Shown: positions 1 to 9,744, counted from the stretch's first letter. The stretch is DNA of 64,000 nt from Shewanella piezotolerans WP3 (GCF_000014885.1 NC_011566.1:3701501-3765500); one strand, 5' to 3'. Notes: generated from the sequence alone by a model not told the origin. Made by a program: numbers and translations.

Positions 1-297
1 CTTGATACTAAAATCTAGTTTTGACAAGAAGTCAGTATAAAGCGCGACAATCTCTTCACTACCTTGGGCTGTTGGGAAACCTTGACCAACAAAGGTACCA
101 TCTGCAGTGTACAGTTCTCTAACTGCTGCACCATTACCTTCATTGAGTGCCTGTTGGTACTCTTTGACCAATTGAGTAATCTGCATATACTCCCCATCAG
201 CCTCATCCTTACCTCCGGCGGCATTGGCACTGCTGAAAAAGACCGACACAATCAACAACAATATAATTTTCATTACAGGATTGAACATGGAAAACAT
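1..297 (-). CDS. NTF2/SnoaL-like protein with signal peptide (partial, 3' end beyond window)
   Basis: The reading frame is open from an ATG at 297 to the left edge, so the C-terminus is missing. The N-terminus (MKIILLLIVSVFFSSANA after a short lead) looks like a signal peptide, suggesting export. The mature part (ITQLVKEYQQALNEG, then LYTADGTFVGQGFPTAQG) is similar to the gene at 858-1238, which has FTDDAVFIGQPFPTAAG, so the two are paralogues of the NTF2-like/SnoaL fold. This superfamily covers isomerases, small hydrolases and ligand-binding proteins, so no reaction can be assigned. An AGAGG sits 8 bases before the ATG at 297; ATGs at 288 and 273 are alternatives. It lies downstream of the DoxX gene on the same strand. 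Confidence 0.72.
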   Translation of the reverse strand, partial: MFSMFNPVMKIILLLIVSVFFSSANAAGGKDEADGEYMQITQLVKEYQQALNEGNGAAVRELYTADGTFVGQGFPTAQGSEEIVALYTDFLSKLDFSIK

Positions 298-349
298 AAC
301 TTTACCTCTATTAAATTCATTTGTACTGCGTAAGCAGTGCTATCAATAT

Positions 350-757
350 TTACTTTCTATTGGCTAACCATGCTTCAAGGCTGTAACGTCCAGGTCCACT
401 GACCCACAAGAAGATAAATCCAGCTGCTATTGAGATGTTTTTCCAAAAGTTGATAGCTTGCATCTGGTCATCGAAATTGCTGTGAAATACCAGAGCTGAT
501 ATCACTGAATAAACGGCAAATGGTAAAGCTAACGGGCGGGTAAAAAATCCTAGCAGCACTGCAAGTGCCCCGCCAACCTCAAGTGCAATAGCTGGCCAAA
601 TCAAACTAGCAGGCATTCCCATCGCAGCCATATAGCCTTGAGTCGCTTCAACATTAGCGATTTTGCCTAAACCGGAGATCATAAAAAGAGCAATTATCAA
701 TACTCGGCCAATAAGCAAAGCGGTATTTTCTGATTTAGTGAATATGGTGTTTTTCAT
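350..757 (-). CDS. DoxX family membrane protein
   Basis: A 135-residue protein with four hydrophobic segments. It has the N-terminal pattern of DoxX proteins (GRVLIIALFMISGLGKI), the central AIALEVGGALAVLLGF segment and a C-terminal WKNISIAAGFIFLW segment. DoxX proteins are small inner-membrane proteins; some are linked to thiol or quinone redox stress, but most have no defined activity. It sits between two NTF2-like genes on the same strand, so a three-gene transcription unit is likely. A GAGAAA stretch precedes the start codon as a weak ribosome site. The family is secure; the role is unknown. Confidence 0.85.
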   Translation of the reverse strand: MKNTIFTKSENTALLIGRVLIIALFMISGLGKIANVEATQGYMAAMGMPASLIWPAIALEVGGALAVLLGFFTRPLALPFAVYSVISALVFHSNFDDQMQAINFWKNISIAAGFIFLWVSGPGRYSLEAWLANRK

Positions 758-857
758 AATGAGTTTCTCTATTTTTCAATTTTTAACACGCCAGGTAAGG
801 TTTTACATACCTTACCTGGACGGTTGTTTTAGGTTACTTACTACAGTTAATTCGTCT

Positions 858-1238
858 TTATGCGCTGATTTCAGCATTAAAAATGTAACGATGTAGCTTC
901 CAGTTACCGTCTATTTTTTTCACAACGAACAACTCTCTATTTCCTTCACCACCGTCTGCGGCTTGTCCTTTAGGTACTATTGAGCCAGAAGAGCGGGTTT
1001 GCACGTAACCTATGCTTTCGCCTAACTCAACCTCTAATACTTCAAACTGCACCTTAAAATCGAGCTGAGAAAGAAAGGCATTGTAAGTTGCCTCTATCGC
1101 TTTAATACCTGCTGCAGTAGGGAAAGGCTGGCCGATAAAAACAGCATCATCTGTAAATACTTCTCGTAAAATACGAGTGTCTGCATTATTTAGCACTTGT
1201 GCGTAACGGTTAATAAGTTGGTTAATTTCAGTATTCAT
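858..1238 (-). CDS. NTF2/SnoaL-like (SgcJ/EcaC-type) protein
   Basis: A 126-residue protein without a signal peptide. It has the pattern of small NTF2-fold proteins: an N-terminal helix (INQLINRYAQVLNNADTRIL), a FTDDAVFIGQPFPTAAG turn, and a C-terminal strand set ending in GNWKLHRYIFNAEIS. Its resemblance to the partial gene at 1-297 is clear in the segment around FIGQPFPTA, so the two flank DoxX as paralogues, one cytoplasmic and one apparently exported. A TAGGAAAA stretch lies before the ATG. Substrate and reaction are unknown. It is probably the first gene of the leftmost cluster. Confidence 0.8.
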   Translation of the reverse strand: MNTEINQLINRYAQVLNNADTRILREVFTDDAVFIGQPFPTAAGIKAIEATYNAFLSQLDFKVQFEVLEVELGESIGYVQTRSSGSIVPKGQAADGGEGNRELFVVKKIDGNWKLHRYIFNAEISA

Positions 1239-1692
1239 GGTTTTTCCTAATTAATACTCTCACTAGCTAACAGCTAGATGATTAAAGTCTGTGTTTAATA
1301 AACTTGAACCCGACAACCAATAAGGCTATTTGTCATGTCGCTCTCAAGTAAGTGACGCTACTTTAACCAAGAAGTCGGAAGCTGATTAGCCCATCATTTC
1401 GAGAATAGCTATTCCATAATTGGAAAGCTGAGCGACGAACAAGTGTTGCCATAGTGGGATATAAGCAGGAATCACATTAGAAAAACCAGACCTGCAACAG
1501 TCAGATATATCAGCCATTACAGGCAGTTAAAATCAAAATGAAGGTCATTTAGAGAGGGGGAAATAGAAAAGTAGCCCGTTATAGACTACTTGCACTGAGT
1601 GAAGGTAAACACATTTAACTTGCAAGTCTTCAACAAGTATTGCATCTCGCAAGAGATTGATTTAGGTTGCCAACGACAAGCTGTCACGGCAA
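1239..1692. other. Intergenic region with two short palindromes
   Basis: About 450 bases without a convincing gene, between the 5' end of the NTF2-like gene and the 3' end of the antiporter gene. It contains a 6-3-6 inverted repeat, CTAGCTAACAGCTAG (1263-1277), 25 bases upstream of the NTF2-like start, and a perfect 12-base palindrome, GAATAGCTATTC (1403-1414). Either could bind a repressor of the small cluster, but neither matches an operator I recognise. Confidence 0.4.
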
Positions 1693-3642
1693 TTAACCTT
1701 GTAATAAATAGGTTTCAGCTTTCTCTATTCGCCTAGGTTTTCCAAGCAAAATAAGAATATCACCGGGCTTTATTTGCCAGTCTAATTCAGGGTTATCCAC
1801 TTCGGCCCCTGCACGGCGAACTGCGCGCAGCTCTACTCTGAGTTTTTCCCAAGGGATATCAGCGAGCGTCTTCCCCACAGCATTGGCACCTTTTGGCAAA
1901 GCCACAGCATGTAGCAACTCAAGAGTAAAGTCAGTCTCAGCGCCAGAGAAGAATCCGTGTAAGTACTGATAGTGATTGCGCCGCTCGGACTCTAAGCGCT
2001 TGAGAATTCTAGCTAGTGGCACACCACATTGATATAGCACTTGAGAGACCAACATCAAGCTGCCCTCAAGTGTCTCAGGGATCACTTGGCTTGCCCCTGC
2101 CTCCTCTAGCTCTTCCATGCCAGAGTCATCCCTAGTACGCACTAAAATTTTGGCATCTGGTGCCAGTTGGCGGCACAAGGGGAGTACCTCTTCTAAAATA
2201 CGTTCGCTACTAAAAGTGATGACAATTAATTTAGCGCTACGTACATGCGCTTGTTTGAGAATACTGCGTTTACACACATCACCAAAATAGACCGGCTCTC
2301 CCGCAGTTCTTGCTTCAGAGACCCGCTTGGGATCTAAATCAAGCACAAGATAAGGTATAGCCTCTGTTTTCATAAACCTCGCAATAGTTTGCCCAACACG
2401 GCCGTAGCCTAAGATCAGCACCATTTCATCGGCAACATCTGCGCTGACTGCAATCGGTTCACCTTTTTCCTGCTTCGGCTTTAACCCCTGTAGCATACGC
2501 GCGATATCAACGCTATGGCGAACCAACCAAGGCGCTAGTGCCATTGATAATACTGCGACCATCACTAATGTGGTGCTAGTTTTCACATCAAGTAGCTGAT
2601 AATTTACTGCCAGAGCCAAGACCACAAAACTAAATTCCCCCACTTGCGCTAAGCTAAGTGCGGTTGATACTGATACACGAAATGATTCTTTTGCGAGCTT
2701 TAGCAGCGATAAAATCACTAACGCCTTGCCTAAAATCACCGCGATCAATACTAAGATTATCTGCCACCAAAACTGGGTAACCAACTGGAAGTCGAGTAAC
2801 ATACCGATAGAGATAAAAAATAGCCCCATTAGTAGATCTCTAAAAGGACGAATATCGGCCTCGAGTTGACGACGGTACTGGCTTTCACTCAAAAGCATGC
2901 CAGCCATAAATGCACCTAACGCCATCGATAATCCCAACCACTGCGTAATTGCGCCCGTGACTAACGCGACCACCAACGTCGATAACACAAATAGTTCATT
3001 AGAACGTGACCGAGCCACCTCATCAAATAGTCTTGGTAGTGCCCATTTGCCAAATGCCATTAAAGCAATAAATGCCAAAATACCTTTCAATAATGCATAA
3101 GCCACATCACTTAACAGCAGTGGCGCGCCATCGCTCGCAAGCAGAGGCAGTAAGATCAATAATGGAACAACGGCTATATCTTGAAACAACAACACACTGA
3201 CTGAAAGCTCACCATGACGACGCCTAAGCCAACCTTGCTCGTTGAGTAATTTCAATACTATCGCGGTTGAAGATAACGCAATCGCTGAACCAACCACGAT
3301 GGATTCAGTCACGCTTAGGTTACAAATTAGCGCAATGACCATACTCAGTACTGCAGTAACTACTACTTGTGCACTACCTAAACCAAATACAGTTCTACGC
3401 ATTGCCCAAAGCCTCGGCAAAGAAAACTCAAGCCCTAAACTGAACATTAATAGAACCACGCCAAGTTCCGCCACGGATTGCATCTGGTGCTGGGTAAACC
3501 AATGAAAACCGCTTGGGCCACTGATGATCCCCGTCATCAAGTAAGCCAGAATTGCAGGCAGTCCAGCACGCCTTAATATGGCGATAGAGACAATAGCGAC
3601 TACCAACATAAGCAGTATTTGGATTAGAAAGCTGTGTTCCAT
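1693..3642 (-). CDS. Monovalent cation:proton antiporter-2 (KefB/KefC-type, CPA2)
   Basis: A 649-residue inner-membrane transporter. About twelve hydrophobic segments fill residues 1-385, with the CPA2 signature region LTGIISGPSGF near the N-terminus. A Rossmann RCK/TrkA-N domain follows (MVLILGYGRVGQTIARFM, near residue 405), then a TrkA-C-type domain at the end (VELRAVRRAGAEVDNPE, GDILILLG). This layout is that of glutathione-gated K+/H+ antiporters KefB/KefC and related YbaL-like proteins, which exchange K+ or Na+ for protons. No KefF/KefG ancillary oxidoreductase gene is adjacent, so the specific ion and gating ligand are open. It is transcribed alone, divergent from the diguanylate cyclase. 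Confidence 0.88.
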   Translation of the reverse strand: MEHSFLIQILLMLVVAIVSIAILRRAGLPAILAYLMTGIISGPSGFHWFTQHQMQSVAELGVVLLMFSLGLEFSLPRLWAMRRTVFGLGSAQVVVTAVLSMVIALICNLSVTESIVVGSAIALSSTAIVLKLLNEQGWLRRRHGELSVSVLLFQDIAVVPLLILLPLLASDGAPLLLSDVAYALLKGILAFIALMAFGKWALPRLFDEVARSRSNELFVLSTLVVALVTGAITQWLGLSMALGAFMAGMLLSESQYRRQLEADIRPFRDLLMGLFFISIGMLLDFQLVTQFWWQIILVLIAVILGKALVILSLLKLAKESFRVSVSTALSLAQVGEFSFVVLALAVNYQLLDVKTSTTLVMVAVLSMALAPWLVRHSVDIARMLQGLKPKQEKGEPIAVSADVADEMVLILGYGRVGQTIARFMKTEAIPYLVLDLDPKRVSEARTAGEPVYFGDVCKRSILKQAHVRSAKLIVITFSSERILEEVLPLCRQLAPDAKILVRTRDDSGMEELEEAGASQVIPETLEGSLMLVSQVLYQCGVPLARILKRLESERRNHYQYLHGFFSGAETDFTLELLHAVALPKGANAVGKTLADIPWEKLRVELRAVRRAGAEVDNPELDWQIKPGDILILLGKPRRIEKAETYLLQG

Positions 3643-3758
3643 GTGCTCAATGTACTCCTAGGGACGGTATAAATTTCTATGCTTGGATTTGTTGCATTTA
3701 TTTATCATAAAGAATAATACTTGTACTACAAGTCAAAGAGACGAATAAGCATTTAAAA

Positions 3759-3805
3759 ATTAAACACTAAGTGCATTTTTCAACTCCCCAGCCTTAGTGT
3801 TTAAT
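3759..3805. repeat. 13-bp perfect inverted repeat between divergent genes
   Basis: ATTAAACACTAAG at 3759-3771 is matched by its exact reverse complement at 3793-3805, with a 21-base spacer. It lies in the 362-base gap between the antiporter and the diguanylate cyclase genes, about 117 bases upstream of the antiporter start and 200 upstream of the cyclase start. No T-run follows on either strand, so it is not a standard terminator. An operator is possible. The rest of the gap is AT-rich and otherwise unremarkable. Confidence 0.55.
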
Positions 3806-4004
3806 CGACATTTTGACCAAAAAGCAATGCCCCCAAAACCATTGTTCTTTTGCTCGTCAAAATCCCGTCACAACTCGATTTACCAATCAAAATATACAGC
3901 TAACCTATTGAGAAGCACTGATAAAAAACCACACACTACACACTGGCACGATTAGTGCTTGATAATTGTTTGGTAATACCGCTAATCTATTTGGAGTTGA
4001 GTAC

Positions 4005-4895
4005 ATGGAATTTGGCCTAGCGACCGAGTTTTTTCCTAACGAATATCGTGTAGAAGCAGATCATGAATCTGGCTACCCGTTAGATCTTGATCTTGTCACC
4101 ATCATTCAACAACTGCATCAACATTTAGATCCGCGGACAGTGTTTGCCTGCTTCGGCAAAATCATGGGGCAATACTTGCCGCTTCATGGCGTCCAGTTGA
4201 ATTATAAGCAATACCACTTTCAATGGGGTCGACCTGGTGGCTACTCAATTGAACAGCATTTAACGTTAGCTGACTCTATGGTTACGGTTAACTATAACCT
4301 AAAAGCACCGTTAGTGCCGTCGCAAGCTCAGCGTTTAAACCAGTTACAGGAACTTGTGTTACAACCCTTATTCAATGCGATTCAGTTTCAAGAAATATCA
4401 AAACAAGCAATGTTTGACGCGCTGACTCAGTTAGGTAATCGCCACTATTATCTTGAGCAGGTCAAGAAAGAGGTTGCTAGAGCACAACGAAGCCATAGTA
4501 CCTTCTCATTAGTCACTTTAGACCTTGATAACTTCAAACAGCTCAATGATCGGTATGGTCATCAGTTAGGCGATGCAGCATTGGTCTCTTTTGCCAAATT
4601 GCTTAACCGGGTGATCAGAGATACCGATCAAGCCTTTAGGATTGGAGGTGATGAGTTTACGATATTGGTACAAGGTGATGCAAAGGCCGCAGCAATTCTG
4701 TGTCAAAGGGTTTTAGTCGCCTTAGAGGAACTGACCACGATAGAAAACTATCAAATAAGAACCAGTTTAGGGATCGCACAGTGGGATAACAATGACTCTG
4801 AGCACAGCTTATACCAAAAATCAGATAGTGCACTTTATCAAGCAAAAGCGATGGGCAGACAGTGCTATAGCATATATCAGCCCAAGGATTGCTAA
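4005..4895 (+). CDS. Diguanylate cyclase (GGDEF domain)
   Basis: Makes c-di-GMP from two GTP. The protein has 296 residues from the ATG at 4005, chosen because TTGGAG lies 8 bases upstream; an in-frame TTG at 3966 has no such site. Residues 1-135 form an unrecognised N-terminal input region with no transmembrane segment. The C-terminal GGDEF domain begins near DALTQLGNRHYYLEQ, and the active-site loop GGDEF is at 214-218. The allosteric inhibitory I-site RxxD (RDTD) is present exactly five residues before GGDEF, so product inhibition is likely. The catalytic motif is intact, so the enzyme should be active. It is a single gene, convergent with tilS. Confidence 0.92.
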   Translation: MEFGLATEFFPNEYRVEADHESGYPLDLDLVTIIQQLHQHLDPRTVFACFGKIMGQYLPLHGVQLNYKQYHFQWGRPGGYSIEQHLTLADSMVTVNYNLKAPLVPSQAQRLNQLQELVLQPLFNAIQFQEISKQAMFDALTQLGNRHYYLEQVKKEVARAQRSHSTFSLVTLDLDNFKQLNDRYGHQLGDAALVSFAKLLNRVIRDTDQAFRIGGDEFTILVQGDAKAAAILCQRVLVALEELTTIENYQIRTSLGIAQWDNNDSEHSLYQKSDSALYQAKAMGRQCYSIYQPKDC

Positions 4896-4911
4896 TTATT
4901 TCAATAGAAGG

Positions 4912-6270
4912 TTAGCTACTTTTAAGAGTAAGCCCAGTTTCGTTCTCGCTACAAAGATAGGCCTTTTCATTCCAATAACCGATAGCGCTTACTAGCTTGC
5001 CGTTGTAACACAATAACGGAACTTTAGCTCTTACCCACGGCGGCACGGCAAACTCTTGCCAAAGCTTCTTTAACTCGCGCCCTTTATTGCGATTATGCGG
5101 CTGACAGCGGGTGCTGCCAGGTAATGAAAACTCAATGGTGACCTTTTCATCTTCGCGTGGTAAACGCACCCCAACGCCAATAAATAAGTCTGCTTGTAGC
5201 CGTTTTCCAGTACCACAGCTAATCCCCTGTGCGACTAACTCATTGATTGATAACACCGTGATATTGTTTAGTGGTGCCTCTTTGGTTAATGCAAGAAAGT
5301 AACCAGCGCCCTTATAACGTTTTATGACAACGTCCGCTAATTTTATTTCAATATTGGCATCAGCTTTAGCATCAAGCAACTGGCTAAGAATTTCCTCAGC
5401 TTGTACTTTTGAAGGTGGAGCAAATCCCAACTGATCCATTTGCCCTCGTAGTAACAATGCTTGCCAAGCTTTAGAATGCTCTGCTAACGCAGCCAGTTCA
5501 ATCACTGACTCTTCACCCTCTAGTCTTTGAATAGAGGGCAAACGCGCCGCCATCTCCTCATCGACAACACTCTGTTGCATCGCACATAACTCAGCGCTTC
5601 GGCTAGCTGTTGCTGCAATGGCGCTCCAGCGCTGCTTTAACGATGGAATGATAGATTGGCGTAGAAAATTTCGATCATATTTTTCATCAAAATTACTCTC
5701 ATCTTGAATATGACTGATTTGATGTTTCATTGCGTAGGCTTCAACTTCACTTTTACTTATATCGAGCAGCGGTCGAATAAGCCACTTATTTTTGTCGAAT
5801 GACTGTACTTTGCCCATTGCCGACAGACCTTTTGGGCCGAGTCCTCGCTTTAAAGCCAGCAAAATAGTTTCCAATTGATCATCTTGATGATGAGCCGTCA
5901 TTAAAATATCAGCAGCTTCCATTTGGGCTAATAACGCCTGGTAACGCACTGAGCGAGCTTGCGCTTCGATACTAACTCTTGGAGCTATTGTCACTTCAAC
6001 TCGCGCAACAGTACAAGGAAGTTTATAGAGAGCTGCCTGCGCTTGGCAGTGCTTTGCCCAGTCGTCTGCATTATCGCTTAACCCATGATGAACGTGCACT
6101 AACTGGTATTCAAACTGCGGCTGCTGCTTCGCAAACAACGATAACCCTTGTGCTAAGATCTCTGAGTCAACTCCGCCACTATAAGCCAACACGATTTTAC
6201 GGGGCTTTTGGCTCAAATCAATCGATGGTAATTCGTCGATACAGTGTTGGATCAGCTCTGCAATATCCAT
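4912..6270 (-). CDS. tilS: tRNA(Ile)-lysidine synthase TilS
   Basis: Attaches lysine to cytidine 34 of the CAU-anticodon tRNA-Ile, so that it reads AUA. The protein has 452 residues (E. coli 432). The ATP-pyrophosphatase P-loop SGGVDS is at 31-36, followed by the family motifs HHQDDQLETILLALKRG and RPLLDISKSEVEAYA. The typical C-terminal substrate-binding domain is present (RCQPHNRNKGRELKKL). The start codon is only 3 bases beyond the dnaE stop codon, so the two are almost certainly cotranscribed. In E. coli tilS is also close to dnaE, but accA, ldcC and yaeR lie between them; none is present here. Confidence 0.95.
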   Translation of the reverse strand: MDIAELIQHCIDELPSIDLSQKPRKIVLAYSGGVDSEILAQGLSLFAKQQPQFEYQLVHVHHGLSDNADDWAKHCQAQAALYKLPCTVARVEVTIAPRVSIEAQARSVRYQALLAQMEAADILMTAHHQDDQLETILLALKRGLGPKGLSAMGKVQSFDKNKWLIRPLLDISKSEVEAYAMKHQISHIQDESNFDEKYDRNFLRQSIIPSLKQRWSAIAATASRSAELCAMQQSVVDEEMAARLPSIQRLEGEESVIELAALAEHSKAWQALLLRGQMDQLGFAPPSKVQAEEILSQLLDAKADANIEIKLADVVIKRYKGAGYFLALTKEAPLNNITVLSINELVAQGISCGTGKRLQADLFIGVGVRLPREDEKVTIEFSLPGSTRCQPHNRNKGRELKKLWQEFAVPPWVRAKVPLLCYNGKLVSAIGYWNEKAYLCSENETGLTLKSS

Positions 6271-6273
6271 AAC

Positions 6274-9200
6274 TTAAAAGACAATCCGAACTTTGTTTGA
6301 GCCTGTTAATGACTCAAGCGCCAACATCAAATCATCGGTTGGGTTCACCCGCCATTCATCACCTAGTGCAAACTGCGCCCTAGTTTCTGGCTGGGCGTAA
6401 TTGATTAACACTGGTACAGCGCCATTTTTCCATGGCTCAACTGCTGCCTGAAAACGGTTTAACCAGTCTCCATCAACCTCTGTTGACTGCAAGTCAACTT
6501 CAACCGCATTTGCAAAGTGGCTGCGCGCTTCGCCCATATCAATAATGTTACGTGCAGTCATGCGGTTACCGCCGGAGAAGTCATCGAAACTGACTTCGCC
6601 TTCAATAATCAAAATACGGTCTTTTTCAAGCAAGTGGTTAAATTTCTCGAACGCTTCGGTAAATAACATTACCTCTAAGCGTGCACTTTTATCATCCAAG
6701 GTCACTAAGCCCATTTTAGCGCCACGCTTGGTCATCATAACCCGAGTGGCGACCACAAGCCCTGCCGCTTTCACGGTTTTTCCGCGTTCAGTTGGGTGCA
6801 CATCTTTCAGGCGCCCAGATGTGTAATGCTTAAGTTCTTTGAGATACTGATTAATCGGGTGGCCAGTTAAATACAAACCGAGTGTGTCCCGCTCTCCCTC
6901 TAACCAAACTTTATCTGGCCACGGTGTACAATCAACGAACTGCTGTTTGTCATCTTCTGGCTCATTATTTAATAAACCAAACATATCATGCTGACCAATT
7001 GCCTCTGCTTTAGCATGTTGGTCTGCTGCGCGAATAGCTTCTGGTAGCGTGGCTACCAACGCGGCTCGGTGTGGGCCAAGATTGTCCAATGCTCCCGCGC
7101 AAATGAGCTTTTCAATCACGCGACGATTAAGTTTTTTAAGATCAATTCGGGCACAAAAATCAAATAAGTCAGTAAATGGACCATCTTTTCTGGCCTCTAG
7201 TATCGAGTCAACAGGACCTTCACCCACCCCTTTAACCGCACCAATACCGTAAACAATATTAAGATCGTCATCGACAGTGAATCTAAACAAGCCCTTATTC
7301 ACATCAGGTGGGATCAGCGGTAATCCCATACGTTCGCACTCATCAACCAAAGTCACGATCTTGTCGGTATTATCCATATCCGCAGACATAACCGCTGCCA
7401 TAAACTGCGACGGATAATGAGTCTTTAACCAAAGAGTCTGGTATGACACCAACGCGTAGGCTGCAGAGTGTGATTTGTTAAAACCGTAACCCGCAAACTT
7501 TTCTACCAGATCGAAGATCTTCATCGACAATGGACCATCAACGCCGTTTTTAATCGATCCCTCTTCGAAAGTACCGCGCTGCTTAGCCATCTCCTCAGGC
7601 TTTTTCTTACCCATCGCTCGACGCAACATATCGGCGCCGCCCAAAGTATAACCCGCCAATACCTGAGCAATTTGCATCACTTGCTCTTGATATAAAATAA
7701 TACCGTAAGTTGGCGACAGTAATTCTTTAAGTGATTCGTGCTGGTACTCAGCATCAGGGTAAGAGACTTCTTCGCGACCATGCTTACGCTCAATGAAGTT
7801 ATCTACCATGCCTGACTGCAAAGGGCCGGGTCTAAACAATGCTACCAATGCAATCATATCTTCAAAGCAGTCAGGCTGAAGACGCTTAATCAAATCCTTC
7901 ATACCACGGGATTCAAGCTGGAATACCGCTGTCGTTTCGTAGCGTTGTAATAACTTAAAACACTTAGGATCTGTCAGCGAAATAGACTCAATTCGCACGC
8001 GATCTTCGCCATTCTTGTCTTTAACGGCGTTCACCATCTGCAACGCCCAATCAATAATGGTGAGCGTTCTTAACCCTAAGAAATCGAACTTAACCAGACC
8101 CGCGGTTTCTACATCGTTTTTATCGAACTGAGTAACAGGGTTAAGCCCTTCGGAGTCACAGTAAATAGGGGAGAAATCAGTAATTTTGGTCGGCGCGATA
8201 ACAACACCACCGGCGTGCTTACCAGCGTTACGGGTAACACCTTCCAAAATCCGACACATATCGATAAGGTCTTTAACCTCCTCGCTGCCATCGTAGGACT
8301 CCTGCAAAGCGGGTTCGACTTCAAATGCTTTAGCCAGCGTCATGCCAGGCTCAGCAGGGATCATCTTAGAGATCCTATCGACAAAACCGTAAGGGTGTCC
8401 TTGCACACGACCCACATCTCGTATTACCGCTTTAGCCGCCATGGTACCGAAGGTAATAATCTGCGATACCGCATCACGGCCGTAAAGATCGGCCACGTGG
8501 TCAATAACCTCATCTCGACGATCCATACAGAAATCGACGTCGAAATCCGGCATAGATACACGCTCAGGGTTAAGAAATCGTTCGAATAGTAGATCATACT
8601 CTAATGGATCAAGATCGGTAATTTTGAGAGCATAGGCCACTAGCGACCCCGCTCCCGAACCTCGACCAGGGCCAATAGGGATATCATTATCTTTACCCCA
8701 TTGAATAAACTCCATGACAATCAGGAAGTAGCCAGGGAAACCCATCTCGTTAATAACTTTAAGTTCAATATCTAAACGTTCATCGTATTCTGGTCGTTTT
8801 TCAGCTCTTACTTCTGGATCAGGAAACAAAAACTCTAAACGTTCCTCAAGTCCTTTTTCAGAAACATCGACCAAAAAGTCTTCAATGGTCAAATCGCCAG
8901 TAGGAAAGTTAGGCAGGAAATATTCATTCAAACGCACAGTAACGTTACAACGCTTGGCGATCTCAACGGTGTTTTGAATTGCTTCTGGAATATCCTCGAA
9001 CAATTCGCACATCTCTTCACTACTCTTAAAATACTGCTGATCACTGTATTTTTTAGGTCTGCGAGGATCGGCTAGCGTAAAACCATCGGAGATCGCCACC
9101 CGAATTTCATGGGCTTCAAACTGTTCAGGTTTATTAAACACCACTTGGTTGGTAGCAACGACAGGTAAATCCTTTGCCTGTGCTAACTCCACAGCCATAT

Positions 9201-9744
9201 GCAAGTAACGCTCTTCATCTGGACGACCGGTGCGTAACAATTCTAGGTAATAACGGTCAGGAAAGTGTGTTTGATAAAATTCAATTAGGGAATCAACTTG
9301 AGCCTTGTTGTCTTTTAGTAACGCTCGACCAACATCACCATGGCGTCCACCAGAGAGTAAAATCAAACCGTCGTTATACTTAGCTAACCACTCATGATCA
9401 ATCACTGCTCTATCATCAATATGGCCGCGAAGATAAGCATCACTGATCAGTAGCGTTAAGCTCGAATAACCTTCATTATTCATTGCAATTGCAGTAATAG
9501 AACAAAGCTCATCGACGCCCGGCACTTGTACCCAAAACTCAGTGCCGATGATGGGTTTTATTCCGGCACCATGACAGCCGCCGTAAAATTTTACCAGTCC
9601 ACACATATTAGTCTGATCCGTCAACGCCACTGCAGGCATCCCAAGCTCGCTCACTTTAGCAAGAATAGGTTTAACCTTGGACAGCCCATCAGACATTGAA
9701 AAGTCACTATGGACGCGCAAATGCACAAATAAAGGATCAGACAT
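6274..9744 (-). CDS. dnaE: DNA polymerase III alpha subunit
   Basis: The replicative polymerase catalytic subunit, 1156 residues (E. coli 1160). The N-terminal PHP domain starts with FVHLRVHSDFSMSDG. The polymerase aspartates sit in PDFDVDF at 399-405, and MAAKAVIRDVGRV and FDFLGLRTLT mark the palm. The fingers contain AGYGFNKSHSAAYALVSYQT, a signature of the family. The C-terminal part carries the helix-hairpin-helix region and an OB fold (KAAGLVVATRVMMTKRGAKM). It belongs to the DnaE1 type. It follows rnhB after a 174-base gap that may hold its own promoter, and precedes tilS by 3 bases. Confidence 0.98.
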   Translation of the reverse strand: MSDPLFVHLRVHSDFSMSDGLSKVKPILAKVSELGMPAVALTDQTNMCGLVKFYGGCHGAGIKPIIGTEFWVQVPGVDELCSITAIAMNNEGYSSLTLLISDAYLRGHIDDRAVIDHEWLAKYNDGLILLSGGRHGDVGRALLKDNKAQVDSLIEFYQTHFPDRYYLELLRTGRPDEERYLHMAVELAQAKDLPVVATNQVVFNKPEQFEAHEIRVAISDGFTLADPRRPKKYSDQQYFKSSEEMCELFEDIPEAIQNTVEIAKRCNVTVRLNEYFLPNFPTGDLTIEDFLVDVSEKGLEERLEFLFPDPEVRAEKRPEYDERLDIELKVINEMGFPGYFLIVMEFIQWGKDNDIPIGPGRGSGAGSLVAYALKITDLDPLEYDLLFERFLNPERVSMPDFDVDFCMDRRDEVIDHVADLYGRDAVSQIITFGTMAAKAVIRDVGRVQGHPYGFVDRISKMIPAEPGMTLAKAFEVEPALQESYDGSEEVKDLIDMCRILEGVTRNAGKHAGGVVIAPTKITDFSPIYCDSEGLNPVTQFDKNDVETAGLVKFDFLGLRTLTIIDWALQMVNAVKDKNGEDRVRIESISLTDPKCFKLLQRYETTAVFQLESRGMKDLIKRLQPDCFEDMIALVALFRPGPLQSGMVDNFIERKHGREEVSYPDAEYQHESLKELLSPTYGIILYQEQVMQIAQVLAGYTLGGADMLRRAMGKKKPEEMAKQRGTFEEGSIKNGVDGPLSMKIFDLVEKFAGYGFNKSHSAAYALVSYQTLWLKTHYPSQFMAAVMSADMDNTDKIVTLVDECERMGLPLIPPDVNKGLFRFTVDDDLNIVYGIGAVKGVGEGPVDSILEARKDGPFTDLFDFCARIDLKKLNRRVIEKLICAGALDNLGPHRAALVATLPEAIRAADQHAKAEAIGQHDMFGLLNNEPEDDKQQFVDCTPWPDKVWLEGERDTLGLYLTGHPINQYLKELKHYTSGRLKDVHPTERGKTVKAAGLVVATRVMMTKRGAKMGLVTLDDKSARLEVMLFTEAFEKFNHLLEKDRILIIEGEVSFDDFSGGNRMTARNIIDMGEARSHFANAVEVDLQSTEVDGDWLNRFQAAVEPWKNGAVPVLINYAQPETRAQFALGDEWRVNPTDDLMLALESLTGSNKVRIVF

